6,284 nucleotides of DNA from Gammaproteobacteria bacterium (GCA_003529705.1 DPVA01000180.1:1-6284), one strand, 5' to 3'. Shown: positions 1-6,129, numbered from the stretch's first letter. Notes: generated by a model not told the origin, from the letters alone. A program made the numbers and translations.

Positions 1-1
1 G

Positions 2-217
2 CGTGATGGCATTCGGGTCGGCAGGACCACGTCAGGAATGTACGGACATACCCTTGGCGGGTGCGTAGGCCTGGGTTACGTTGAAAGTGAGGAAGTGATC
101 GATCGCGCATTTGTTTCCGAAGGAGATTGGGAAATTGAAGTCGCCGGAAGGCGAGTGAGTGCCGCGGCGAGCCTTTCACCGATGTACGATCCACGATCGG
201 AGAGGATAAAAGTCTGA
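2..217 (+). CDS. C-terminal end of a GcvT-domain protein, dimethylglycine/sarcosine dehydrogenase-like (5' truncated by window)
   Basis: Only the last 71 codons are present; the frame enters from the left edge and stops with TGA at 215-217. The peptide holds GRTTSGMYGHTLGG, then GLGYV, and ends SPMYDPRSERIKV. This is the pattern of the C-terminal barrel of GcvT-like folate-binding domains, where the TSG..GHTxG loop and a YDPxxxR tail are typical of FAD-dependent dimethylglycine and sarcosine dehydrogenases. Known members of that family oxidatively demethylate a methylglycine, pass the one-carbon unit to tetrahydrofolate and give electrons to ETF. The FAD-binding N-terminal half is out of view, so a free-standing GcvT-type aminomethyltransferase is not excluded, although the YDP tail argues against it. 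The next gene starts one base after the stop, indicating an operon, and etfBA lies about 2.5 kb downstream, which fits a flavin dehydrogenase. Confidence 0.78.
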   Translation, partial: RDGIRVGRTTSGMYGHTLGGCVGLGYVESEEVIDRAFVSEGDWEIEVAGRRVSAAASLSPMYDPRSERIKV

Positions 218-218
218 A

Positions 219-929
219 ATGCCGAGTACGGAGAAGCTGTATCAGGAGGACGCGTACCTCTGCGAATGCCAAGCGAGGGTGACAGCAGTCTTTGGCCAGT
301 CCGTGGTCTTGGATAAAAGTGTTTTCTACTGCCACGGGGGTGGGCAGCCTGGTGATACGGGAGAGTTCATCCTATCTGACGGGCGGGTCTGCGGGGTGAT
401 CGATACCGTCGCCCAAGCTGAGACCGGAGAGCAGTTACATGTGCTTGCAGATGGAGTGCCCACCCCTGAGATCGGGGAAGAGCTGCTCGCCCGCATCGAC
501 TGGGAGCGGCGCTACCGGTTCATGCGGATGCACAGTTGTATGCACATGCTCTGTGCGGCTATTGACGCACCGGTGACCGGGGGTTCGGTAGGTGATGGGC
601 GCGCCCGGCTGGATTTCGATCTTCCGGACCCTGTCGACAAGGCTGAGTTGACAGAAGCGCTGAACAAGCTGATTCAACAAGATCGGCCGAGAAAGTTGCG
701 CTGGATCACCGAGACCGAGCTGGAGTCCCAGCCTGCGCTGGTACGCACGATGTCGGTTAATCCACCGCGGGGACAGGGAAAAGTGCGCCTGGTTGAGTTT
801 GAGGATATCGATCTGCAACCCTGCGGCGGTACGCATGTTGCCCGCTCGGGGGAAATAGGTCGGGTGCGGGTCTCAAAAATTGAAAAGAAAGGTAAGCAGA
901 ATCGCCGGGTGATCGTGGAGTTTGCCTGA
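219..929 (+). CDS. alaX: Alanyl-tRNA editing protein AlaX (trans-editing hydrolase)
   Basis: This 236-residue protein resembles the free-standing editing domain of alanyl-tRNA synthetase. Known AlaX proteins are cytosolic zinc enzymes that hydrolyse Ser-tRNA(Ala), and in some cases Gly-tRNA(Ala), in trans. The order of motifs is right: FYCHGGGQPGDTG at residues 36-48 (family form FYPxGGGQxxDxG), HSCMH at 105-109 giving the HxxxH zinc ligands H105 and H109, and CGGTH at 202-206 giving C202 and H206. All four expected ligands are present, so the site looks intact. The length suits the mid-size AlaX class that has both the N-terminal barrel and the editing domain, without the AlaRS C-Ala region. 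The ATG lies one base after the upstream TGA, and an AGAGGA ribosome-binding site at 201-206 is about 12 bases away, slightly long. It is probably translated with the upstream dehydrogenase-type gene. Fine specificity (Ser versus Gly) cannot be read from the sequence. Confidence 0.93.
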   Translation: MPSTEKLYQEDAYLCECQARVTAVFGQSVVLDKSVFYCHGGGQPGDTGEFILSDGRVCGVIDTVAQAETGEQLHVLADGVPTPEIGEELLARIDWERRYRFMRMHSCMHMLCAAIDAPVTGGSVGDGRARLDFDLPDPVDKAELTEALNKLIQQDRPRKLRWITETELESQPALVRTMSVNPPRGQGKVRLVEFEDIDLQPCGGTHVARSGEIGRVRVSKIEKKGKQNRRVIVEFA

Positions 930-961
930 CAGCGATCGTGTCGCCGACTGGTGGCTTGGGT

Positions 962-999
962 CGCGGTTAGACGTTGGAATCCGGCACCGCGTTTTTTTT
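962..999 (+). terminator. Candidate intrinsic terminator of the alaX operon, inside the 3' end of the mttB-like gene
   Basis: CGCGGT at 962-967 pairs perfectly with ACCGCG at 986-991, with an 18-base loop that may fold further through a small GG/CC pairing, and is followed directly by eight T at 992-999. It begins 32 bases after the alaX stop on the same strand. The T tract doubles as two lysine codons plus part of a glutamate codon in the convergent methyltransferase gene. The stem is short and the loop large, which weakens the call; the position and T8 tract support it. Confidence 0.45.
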
Positions 1000-2508
1000 C
1001 TCGGTGATGAAGTCCCGCAGTCCCTCTTCGATACCTTCATCAATCGGCGGAGGCGCATAGTCGGCCAGCATCTGTTTCCAGGTTGCATTGGCACGTTGCG
1101 CCGCATCCAGCGCACCTTCCGCCTGCCACTGCTCAAAACTGTTGCTGTCGGCAGTTGTGGAGCGATAGAACGCCGTCTCGAAATTGGCCTGAGTGTGGGC
1201 GCAGCCCAGAAAATGATTCCCGGGACCAACGTCGGCGAGGGCATCCATGGCCTGGCCGTTTGGGGAATCATCAATTCCCGATAAAAAGACTTCGATCATA
1301 CCGGCCTGATCAGCATCAAGAATAAACTTCTCGTAACCCATGGCGAGGCCACCTTCTAGCCACCCCGCGGTATGCAACATGAAATTCACCCCGGCGAGCA
1401 TGGCGCTCTGAAGGGTGTTGGCTGACTCATAGGCAGCCTGTGCATCGGGGAGTTTGGATGCACATAAGCCGCCTCCGCTCCGGAACGGGACGCCGAGTCG
1501 CCGGGCGAGTGCTGCACAGATGAAGATGACCATGCTCGGCTCCGGAGTGCCGAAGGTTGGTGCGCCGGACTGCATCGAGACCGCACTGGAGAAAGTGCCG
1601 AAGATGACGGGCGCACCGGGCCTCACCAGTTGGGTAAAGCAGATGCCGGCCATCGCTTCGGCCAGAATCTGAGTACAAGTACCGACAACGGTGACCGGCG
1701 ACATCGCCCCGGCAAGGATGAAGGGAGAGATGACGGTTGCTTGGTTATTTTGCGCATAGACCCGGGCCGCCCCAAGCATCGTTGCGTCGAAGGTCATTGG
1801 CGAGTTCGCGTTGATTAGGCTGGTGATGACACAGTTCTGATCAACGAAATCTGCGCCGAAGACAATCTTTGCCATATCGACGGTATCCTGTGCCCGGGAA
1901 GGTTCCGTAACAGAACCCATAAAGGGTTTGTCGGACAGTTTGAGGTGACTGTAGACCATATCAAGGTGGCGTTTGTTGACCGGAAGATCGACCGGTTCGC
2001 AAACCGTTCCGCCAGAGTGATGCATGGCAGGACTGAGATATGCCAGTCGAACGAAGTTCTCGAAGTCCGCAATAGTGGCATAACGTCTCCCATGATCGAG
2101 GTCGTGAACAAAAGGGGGTCCGTAGGCAGGCACAAGGACACAGTGGTCGCCACCGATGCGTACACTGCGTTCAGGGTTTCGTGCGAACTGGGTATATTCG
2201 CTGGGTACACTCTGGCTGATGATTGACCGACACATGTCCCTGGGGAATCGGACCCGCTCGCCATCAACACTGGCTCCCGCCGCCCGGAACCGTTCCAGGG
2301 CATCGGGATCGTCCCGGAAGTCGATTCCGGTCTCCATCAGCAGTGTTTCGGCGTTTTCCTCGATCAGGACCAGCAACTCTTCGCTGGCGAGCTCATACGG
2401 TGGTATTTGTCGGGTTATATAAGGAATGCCTGCACGGGTGGCTTTTGCTCTCTTTGCACGCTTTTCAAGCCGTGCACTTCCTCTGGAACGACGTCCTTCC
2501 TCACTCAT
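967..2508 (-). CDS. MttB-superfamily (trimethylamine methyltransferase-like) corrinoid methyltransferase, non-pyrrolysine type
   Basis: This 513-residue protein belongs to the MttB superfamily. Studied members transfer a methyl group from a methylated amine (trimethylamine in archaeal MttB, glycine betaine in MtgB) to a cobalamin-binding partner. Family stretches seen include APVIFGTFSS (299-308), a GxPEPSM-like segment near 320-326, LARRLGVPFRSGGGLCASKLP around 335-354 (glycine-rich barrel strand), and NHFLGCAHTQANFETAFY (431-448). Archaeal MttB carries pyrrolysine encoded by an in-frame TAG; this frame is full length without one, so it is a non-pyrrolysine homologue. The first 27 residues are rich in Arg and Lys. 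The ATG at 2506-2508 has a GGGGGAT stretch about 6 bases upstream. The stop is TAA at 967-969. It converges on alaX and diverges from etfB. No corrinoid protein or activase gene is in view. The substrate is unknown; a betaine or related quaternary amine is inferred from the neighbours. Confidence 0.88.
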   Translation of the reverse strand: MSEEGRRSRGSARLEKRAKRAKATRAGIPYITRQIPPYELASEELLVLIEENAETLLMETGIDFRDDPDALERFRAAGASVDGERVRFPRDMCRSIISQSVPSEYTQFARNPERSVRIGGDHCVLVPAYGPPFVHDLDHGRRYATIADFENFVRLAYLSPAMHHSGGTVCEPVDLPVNKRHLDMVYSHLKLSDKPFMGSVTEPSRAQDTVDMAKIVFGADFVDQNCVITSLINANSPMTFDATMLGAARVYAQNNQATVISPFILAGAMSPVTVVGTCTQILAEAMAGICFTQLVRPGAPVIFGTFSSAVSMQSGAPTFGTPEPSMVIFICAALARRLGVPFRSGGGLCASKLPDAQAAYESANTLQSAMLAGVNFMLHTAGWLEGGLAMGYEKFILDADQAGMIEVFLSGIDDSPNGQAMDALADVGPGNHFLGCAHTQANFETAFYRSTTADSNSFEQWQAEGALDAAQRANATWKQMLADYAPPPIDEGIEEGLRDFITEKKNAVPDSNV

Positions 2509-2529
2509 GGCAGATCCCCCATCTTCGAA

Positions 2530-2573
2530 CTTGAATTATCAAGCTCTCCAGTGATTACAGATTCTAGGAGAGC
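2530..2573 (-). repeat. Adjoining inverted repeats just upstream of the mttB-like gene
   Basis: CTTGA-ATTA-TCAAG (2530-2543) adjoins a second dyad, GCTCTCC at 2543-2549 with its exact complement GGAGAGC at 2567-2573 across a 17-base spacer. They share base 2543. The first lies 22 bases before the ATG. If transcribed, the second would form a 7-bp leader hairpin; if not, the two arms could be operator half-sites. The dyads are exact in the sequence; their role is inference. Confidence 0.4.
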
Positions 2574-2581
2574 GACATTCA

Positions 2582-2607
2582 CATAGCCCCAATCGGCAGG
2601 GACTATG
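2582..2607 (-). repeat. Nine-base inverted repeat in the mttB/etfB control region
   Basis: CATAGCCCC (2582-2590) and GGGACTATG (2599-2607) are complementary except at one position. In minus-strand RNA that position becomes a G-U pair, giving an unbroken 9-bp stem with an 8-base loop. It lies 73 bases before the methyltransferase ATG. It could be an operator for a dimeric regulator or a leader hairpin; it has no T tract and is not an intrinsic terminator. Confidence 0.4.
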
Positions 2608-2671
2608 CTCACGGAGGCCGGCCTTGCACAGAGATTCGACGCATTTGGAAAGATTCACAGTCAGGAACCCA

Positions 2672-2700
2672 TAGACTCTTTCACGGACGGAAAATAGAAT
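2672..2700 (+). promoter_or_regulatory. Candidate sigma-70 promoter for etfBA
   Basis: TAGACT at 2672-2677 matches 4 of 6 bases of the -35 consensus and TAGAAT at 2695-2700 matches 5 of 6 of the -10, with the optimal 17-base spacer. The predicted start near 2707 would give an etfB leader of about 85 bases. This is the best-spaced pair I found in the gap on the plus strand. Confidence 0.4.
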
Positions 2701-2792
2701 ACGCCCTCCAACGTTCCGCGGTGATGGTGTCGGTATCGCCTGCAGCCGGGAGCTCAGTTGCAATCGTAACAGTAACTACGAGATGTAAAAGC

Positions 2793-3542
2793 ATGAAAGT
2801 ACTCGTCCCTATAAAGCGCGTGATCGACGCGAATATCAAAGTACGTGTCAAGGCCGACAACAGCGGAGTCGAGCTTAATAATGTCAAGATGGCAATGAAC
2901 CCTTTCTGTGAGATTGCGGTGGAAGAGGCGATCCGGATGCGCGAAGCCGGCACGGCAGAGGAAGTGGTCGTCGTCGCGGTCGGGCCTAGCCAAAGTCAGG
3001 AGACTCTGCGCACCGGGTTGGCGATGGGTGCCGACCGGGCAATCCTGATTGAAACTGATCCTATTCCGGAACCGCTGGCTATTGCAAAGCTGCTTAAAGC
3101 GGTTGCGGAGAAAGAAGATCCGGGCATGATCATTCTTGGAAAACAGGCCATTGACGGCGATAACAATCAGACCGGTCAGATGCTCGCAGGTTTACTTAAT
3201 TGGTCGATTGGATCTTTTGTATCGAAGTTGGCGGTTGAAGGACAGTCGGTGAAGGTGACACGAGAGGTCGACGGGGGCCTTGAAAATATTGAACTTGTCG
3301 GTCCCGCGGTGATTACAGTTGATCTTCGTCTTAACGAGCCTCGATACGCCTCACTGCCCAATATAATGAAAGCGAAAAAGAAACCGCTGGATACTCTTTC
3401 GCCGGAGCAGCTTGATGTTGACGTCAGCCCGCGGCTCGAAGTATTGAATGTGGTAGAACCTCCGGAGCGCTCGGCCGGAGTTCGGGTCAGTAGTGCCGAA
3501 GAACTTGTGGATAAACTTCGAAACGAAGCAAAGGTGATCTGA
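2793..3542 (+). CDS. etfB: Electron transfer flavoprotein, beta subunit
   Basis: The 249-residue product has the usual bacterial ETF-beta length. It begins [14 protein letters not shown] as family members do, carries DGDNNQTGQ (121-129), the AMP-binding region of group I ETFs, and has the signature [19 protein letters not shown] (176-194). ASLPN within it (L188) is the recognition loop that docks on partner dehydrogenases. ETF is a soluble heterodimer with one FAD and one AMP that takes electrons from flavin dehydrogenases (acyl-CoA, dimethylglycine, sarcosine) and passes them to ETF:quinone oxidoreductase. I chose ATG 2793 because the family N terminus starts there; the frame is open back to GTG 2721, but those 24 codons do not resemble ETF. 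The ribosome-binding site is weak (GAGA at 2780-2783). The stop overlaps the etfA start by one base. With a dehydrogenase-type gene nearby, a role in methylglycine oxidation is likely, although a general ETF is possible. Confidence 0.96.
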   Translation: MKVLVPIKRVIDANIKVRVKADNSGVELNNVKMAMNPFCEIAVEEAIRMREAGTAEEVVVVAVGPSQSQETLRTGLAMGADRAILIETDPIPEPLAIAKLLKAVAEKEDPGMIILGKQAIDGDNNQTGQMLAGLLNWSIGSFVSKLAVEGQSVKVTREVDGGLENIELVGPAVITVDLRLNEPRYASLPNIMKAKKKPLDTLSPEQLDVDVSPRLEVLNVVEPPERSAGVRVSSAEELVDKLRNEAKVI

Positions 3543-4483
3543 TGAGCATTCTGGTTATTGGAGAACATGATAATGCGAGCCTCCGCCCCTCGACGTTAAA
3601 TGTCGTTACGGCGGCAAAAGTACTGGGCGACACTGTTGATGTCCTGATCGCTGGCAGCGACTGTCAGGGAGCGACCCGGGAGGCGGGAACTATTTCTGGG
3701 GTGGCTCGGGTATTGGTGGCCGATGATCTCGCGCTGGCAGATGGTCTGGCTGAGAACCTCGCACCGCTTGTCCAATCCATTGCGCAGAACTATTCTCATA
3801 TTTTGGCGCCGGCGACGACTTATGGAAAGAACCTGTTGCCGCGAGCGGCGGCGTTGCTCGATGTTCAGCAGATCTCAGATATCAGCGGAATTGAAAGCGC
3901 TGATACCTTTGTGCGTCCAATTTATGCAGGCAACGCCATGGCCACCGTTCGTTCCAAAGATGCCTTGAAATTAATTACGGTGCGTACCACGTCGTTCGAG
4001 GCTGCTGAGCAAGCGGGGTCGGCAGCAATAGAGCCGATATCTGGAGGTGTCGATGCGCAACTTTCGACTTTTGCCGGCGAGGAACTCACACGCTCGGAGC
4101 GTCCGGAACTCACGACAGCGGATATCATTGTTTCGGGCGGGCGTGGGATGCAGAGTTCAGAGAACTTCGCAATGCTGGAGGCGCTGGCCGATAAATTGGG
4201 TGCCGCAGTTGGGGCTTCACGGGCCGCAGTCGATGCCGGTTATGTGCCCAATGATTATCAGGTTGGACAGACGGGTAAAGTGGTAGCGCCAAGCGTCTAC
4301 ATTGCCGTCGGCATATCCGGTGCAATTCAGCACCTTGCGGGCATGAAAGATTCCAAGATCATCGTAGCCATTAATAAGGACGAAGAAGCACCGATCTTCC
4401 AGGTTGCTGACTATGGTTGGGTATCGGATCTGTTCGAGGCTATTCCACAGTTGGATGCTGCATTGGAGTCAAATCAGGCCTAA
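3542..4483 (+). CDS. etfA: Electron transfer flavoprotein, alpha subunit
   Basis: This 313-residue protein is the FAD-carrying partner of EtfB. The N-terminal domain (to about residue 185) starts [11 protein letters not shown] and includes ATTYGKNLLPR (91-101). The C-terminal FAD domain has SGGRGM (198-203), VGASRAAVD (223-231) with the flavin-contacting arginine, QVGQTGK (240-246), YIAVGISGAIQHLAGM (253-268), INKD (277-280) and APIFQVADYG (283-292), which together form the ETF-alpha signature. All expected FAD contacts appear intact, and the length is normal for group I ETF. The start overlaps the etfB stop (TGATG), with AAGGTG at 3531-3536 as ribosome-binding site, so the two subunits are translationally coupled. 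No ETF:quinone oxidoreductase gene follows; the next gene is convergent. Confidence 0.96.
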   Translation: MSILVIGEHDNASLRPSTLNVVTAAKVLGDTVDVLIAGSDCQGATREAGTISGVARVLVADDLALADGLAENLAPLVQSIAQNYSHILAPATTYGKNLLPRAAALLDVQQISDISGIESADTFVRPIYAGNAMATVRSKDALKLITVRTTSFEAAEQAGSAAIEPISGGVDAQLSTFAGEELTRSERPELTTADIIVSGGRGMQSSENFAMLEALADKLGAAVGASRAAVDAGYVPNDYQVGQTGKVVAPSVYIAVGISGAIQHLAGMKDSKIIVAINKDEEAPIFQVADYGWVSDLFEAIPQLDAALESNQA

Positions 4484-4526
4484 TCGCTTTGGCGGAGTCT
4501 TTTGGAAATAGAGTTCTGATACGGGT

Positions 4527-4550
4527 GCGCCCCGGGTGACCGGGGCGCTT
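4527..4550 (+). terminator. Candidate terminator hairpin of etfBA
   Basis: GCGCCCCGG at 4527-4535 pairs perfectly with CCGGGGCGC at 4540-4548 around a GTGA loop, a very stable 9-bp stem 44 bases after the etfA stop. Only two T follow, so it may stop polymerase weakly, act with Rho, or protect the mRNA 3' end. Position and stability support a terminator role; the missing T tract is the main doubt. Confidence 0.5.
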
Positions 4551-4671
4551 GCCATTGATCCAACCTCGAAGACAATAGATCATTCGATCGCACAGGTACC
4601 TCCCTGTACTCTGAACTTGGTGGATAACAGCCTTGACAGTGTCTCAGGCTTTAATATCTGTTTCAGTGAAA

Positions 4672-4691
4672 CACGTCACAGGGTTGACGTG
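4672..4691 (-). terminator. Candidate terminator or dyad downstream of the phosphatase gene
   Basis: CACGTCA (4672-4678) and TGACGTG (4685-4691) form a perfect 7-bp dyad with a 6-base spacer, 27 bases beyond the stop of the minus-strand phosphatase gene. On the minus strand it is followed by TTTC, on the plus strand by ATTTAAT, so the U tract is poor either way. The palindrome GTTTCAGTGAAAC adjoins it and shares base 4672. It could be a weak, possibly bidirectional terminator or a protein-binding site. Confidence 0.3.
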
Positions 4692-4718
4692 ATTTAATCC
4701 TAGAGCGATCCCAACGCT

Positions 4719-5393
4719 TCACACTCTGAGAATCGAGATCAATTGCCCGGTGTTACATGCAATCTGGTCCGCTCCCCAGGAGCTCGTTTCCTCAGACCGG
4801 CTGTAACCCCAGGTTACGCCAACTGTGGACGTTCCGGCTGCCCGACCGGCGAGTACATCTCGCCGGTCATCACCTATAAAGACGGTATCGGATGGGTCGA
4901 CCCCAATCGACTCACAGGCATGTAGTAACGGTAGGGGATCAGGCTTAGCTCGACTGAGGGTATCGCCACTAATCACGACTTTAGCGCGTCGATTAAGTTC
5001 CAATTGTTTCAGCAATGGATGGGTGAAGCGTGTCGGCTTATTGGTGACAATACCCCAGGGAATCTGACGGAGCTCGAGTTTTTCAAGAATGTGAGGTATT
5101 CCGGGAAAAAGGCGGGTTCGGACACAGAGATTTCCGGCATAGGCCTCGAGAAGCTGTTGCCGATAAGGACTGGCTTGCGCCTGTTTGGCGGTAATTCGAA
5201 GGCTGTTTTTGATGAGGCCTACGCTGCCCTCGGCGACCCACCACCGCGCCGTAGCAAGATCCACCTCGGTGCGGTCGAGCGACAACAGAACCGAATTCAA
5301 CGCTGCGACAAGGTCCGGCGCGGTGTCCGCAAGGGTACCGTCAAGATCAAATAGTACACAATCCGGCGCGGGGTTCGTTACGACTGGGGACAC
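4719..5393 (-). CDS. HAD-superfamily phosphatase: phosphoglycolate phosphatase Gph or MurNAc-6-phosphate phosphatase MupP
   Basis: The 224-residue protein has all four HAD motifs: FDLDGT (15-20, nucleophile D16 and acid/base D18), VTNKP (116-120), K150 in RAKPDP, and GDDRRD (174-179) for magnesium. An alpha-helical cap lies between motifs I and II (about 25-100). Gph removes 2-phosphoglycolate; MupP dephosphorylates N-acetylmuramate 6-phosphate in the cell-wall recycling pathway described in Pseudomonas, where mupP lies beside ubiG. Here it directly follows ubiG, and the segments IPWGIVTNKP, GDD.RD and a late WGAD (206-209) resemble MupP as I remember it, so MupP is at least as likely as Gph. 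The start is GTG at 5391-5393, chosen for the GAGG ribosome-binding site at 5400-5403 (six bases upstream, overlapping the ubiG TGA) and because it places motif I at the usual distance. No later ATG or GTG precedes the nucleophile. Confidence 0.88.
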   Translation of the reverse strand: MSPVVTNPAPDCVLFDLDGTLADTAPDLVAALNSVLLSLDRTEVDLATARWWVAEGSVGLIKNSLRITAKQAQASPYRQQLLEAYAGNLCVRTRLFPGIPHILEKLELRQIPWGIVTNKPTRFTHPLLKQLELNRRAKVVISGDTLSRAKPDPLPLLHACESIGVDPSDTVFIGDDRRDVLAGRAAGTSTVGVTWGYSRSEETSSWGADQIACNTGQLISILRV

Positions 5394-5401
5394 TGATAAC
5401 C

Positions 5402-6106
5402 TCAGGACACAGGGCCTTTAAGATAATGGGAGATGTAGTTCACAGCTACCCCGTCGCCGAGTGTATAACGCCTCGAAAGAGGGTTGTAATGCATGCCGGT
5501 AATTCCCGAAATTGCGAGTGAGGCCCGACGCGCCCAGGAATCCAGCTCGGCTGGACGGATAAACTTTTTATAGTCGTGGGTACCCCGTGGAAGCAGAGAC
5601 AGAACGTACTCTGCACCTACGATAGCGAACAAGAATGACTTGAAATTCCGATTTATGGTTGAGAAGAAGATGCTGCCCCCAGGACGCAAGAGTTTGGCAC
5701 AAGCCGCGACCGTAGTTCCCGGGTCTGGAACATGCTCAAGCATTTCGAGGCAACAGATTAGGTCAAAACCCTCTTCGCACTCATCAACGAGTGACTCGAC
5801 TGTGGTGTGGCGATAGTCGATCGACATTCCGCTGGAGAGTGCGTGCAACCTCGCAACATTGATCGGCGCTAGACCGGCATCGATACCAACAACCTGGGCA
5901 CCTTTTGCAGCGAGACTTTCGGAAAGGATGCCGCCACCGCAGCCCACATCCAAAGTACGTGCGCCGTCCAGGGAGACGCGTTCCTCAATATAGCCAACGC
6001 GGAGCGGGTTTATCGCATGCAGTGGCGCAAACTCACTCTTCGGGTCCCACCAGCGCGAGGCTAGAGTTTCAAACTTCAGGAGTTCTTGAGGATCAGTGTT
6101 TTGCAT
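5402..6106 (-). CDS. ubiG: Ubiquinone biosynthesis O-methyltransferase UbiG
   Basis: The 234-residue protein is a class I SAM-dependent methyltransferase of the UbiG/Coq3 family, which carries out both O-methylations in ubiquinone synthesis at the inner membrane face. The N terminus has the family's F-x-x-L-A-S-x-W-W-D pattern (12-21). SAM motif I is LDVGCGGG (52-59), the acidic ribose-binding residue is D76 in VVGIDAG, EMLEHVPDP (121-129) follows, and LRPGG (140-144) is motif III. The stretch NRNFKSFLFAIVGAEYVL (152-169) with PRGTHDYKKF (173-182) matches the UbiG-specific insertion known to contact membrane lipid. Length is normal and no key residue is missing. ATG 6106 is the only reasonable start, because an in-frame TAA lies five codons upstream; the ribosome-binding site is weak (AGG about 9 bases away). 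The phosphatase gene begins eight bases after the stop, forming an operon. Confidence 0.96.
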   Translation of the reverse strand: MQNTDPQELLKFETLASRWWDPKSEFAPLHAINPLRVGYIEERVSLDGARTLDVGCGGGILSESLAAKGAQVVGIDAGLAPINVARLHALSSGMSIDYRHTTVESLVDECEEGFDLICCLEMLEHVPDPGTTVAACAKLLRPGGSIFFSTINRNFKSFLFAIVGAEYVLSLLPRGTHDYKKFIRPAELDSWARRASLAISGITGMHYNPLSRRYTLGDGVAVNYISHYLKGPVS

Positions 6107-6129
6107 TGGGGAGCCTGATTAAAGAACGA

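Larger units (their letters stand above)
2509..2792. promoter_or_regulatory. Divergent control region between the mttB-like gene and etfBA
   Basis: These 284 bases separate two divergently transcribed genes and show no convincing coding frame. They contain several inverted repeats: CTTGA/TCAAG (2530-2534 and 2539-2543), GCTCTCC/GGAGAGC (2543-2549 and 2567-2573), a 9-base pair with one mismatch at 2582-2590 and 2599-2607, and the perfect palindrome AGGCCGGCCT at 2615-2624. A plausible promoter points toward etfB. I found no well-spaced promoter toward the methyltransferase gene. The density of dyads suggests protein binding sites or leader hairpins, but no regulator can be named. Confidence 0.5.
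4484..4718. other. Convergent non-coding gap between etfA and the phosphatase gene
   Basis: These 235 bases show no credible gene on either strand. Besides a strong GC-rich hairpin at 4527-4548, they hold AGCCT/AGGCT arms (4629-4633 and 4646-4650), the 13-base palindrome GTTTCAGTGAAAC (4660-4672) and CACGTCA/TGACGTG (4672-4678 and 4685-4691). Most likely this is a terminator region serving both converging operons. Confidence 0.5.

Noticed and set aside
435..836. Minus-strand open frame of 133 codons opposite alaX
   Set aside because: It lies wholly within a well-supported gene on the other strand, has no recognisable motif and no convincing ribosome-binding site.
873..1274. Minus-strand open frame of 133 codons overlapping the end of the methyltransferase gene and alaX
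   Set aside because: It overlaps two motif-supported genes, is rich in Arg, Pro and Thr as shadow frames often are, and matches no family I know.
1815..2303. Second minus-strand frame of 162 codons inside the mttB-like gene
   Set aside because: It is on the same strand as, and fully inside, a gene with clear MttB-family sequence, and it has no domain features of its own.
967..2508. Pyrrolysine-encoding amber codon in the methyltransferase gene
   Set aside because: The frame runs uninterrupted for 513 codons to a TAA stop with both family ends present, so no TAG readthrough is needed.
2721..2792. In-frame upstream extension of etfB from GTG 2721 or ATG 2724
   Set aside because: The 24 extra residues do not resemble the ETF-beta N terminus, and starting at [10 protein letters not shown] gives the standard 249 residues; the segment lies in the likely leader.
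2509..2792. Cobalamin riboswitch upstream of the corrinoid methyltransferase homologue
   Set aside because: I looked for the conserved B12 box and the long multi-stem layout on the minus strand and saw neither; only simple short hairpins are present.
4633..4660. TTGACA (4633-4638) as the -35 of a plus-strand promoter
   Set aside because: The best -10 at proper spacing is TATCTG at 4655, a poor match, and no gene follows on that strand before the window end except the tRNA, which has its own promoter.
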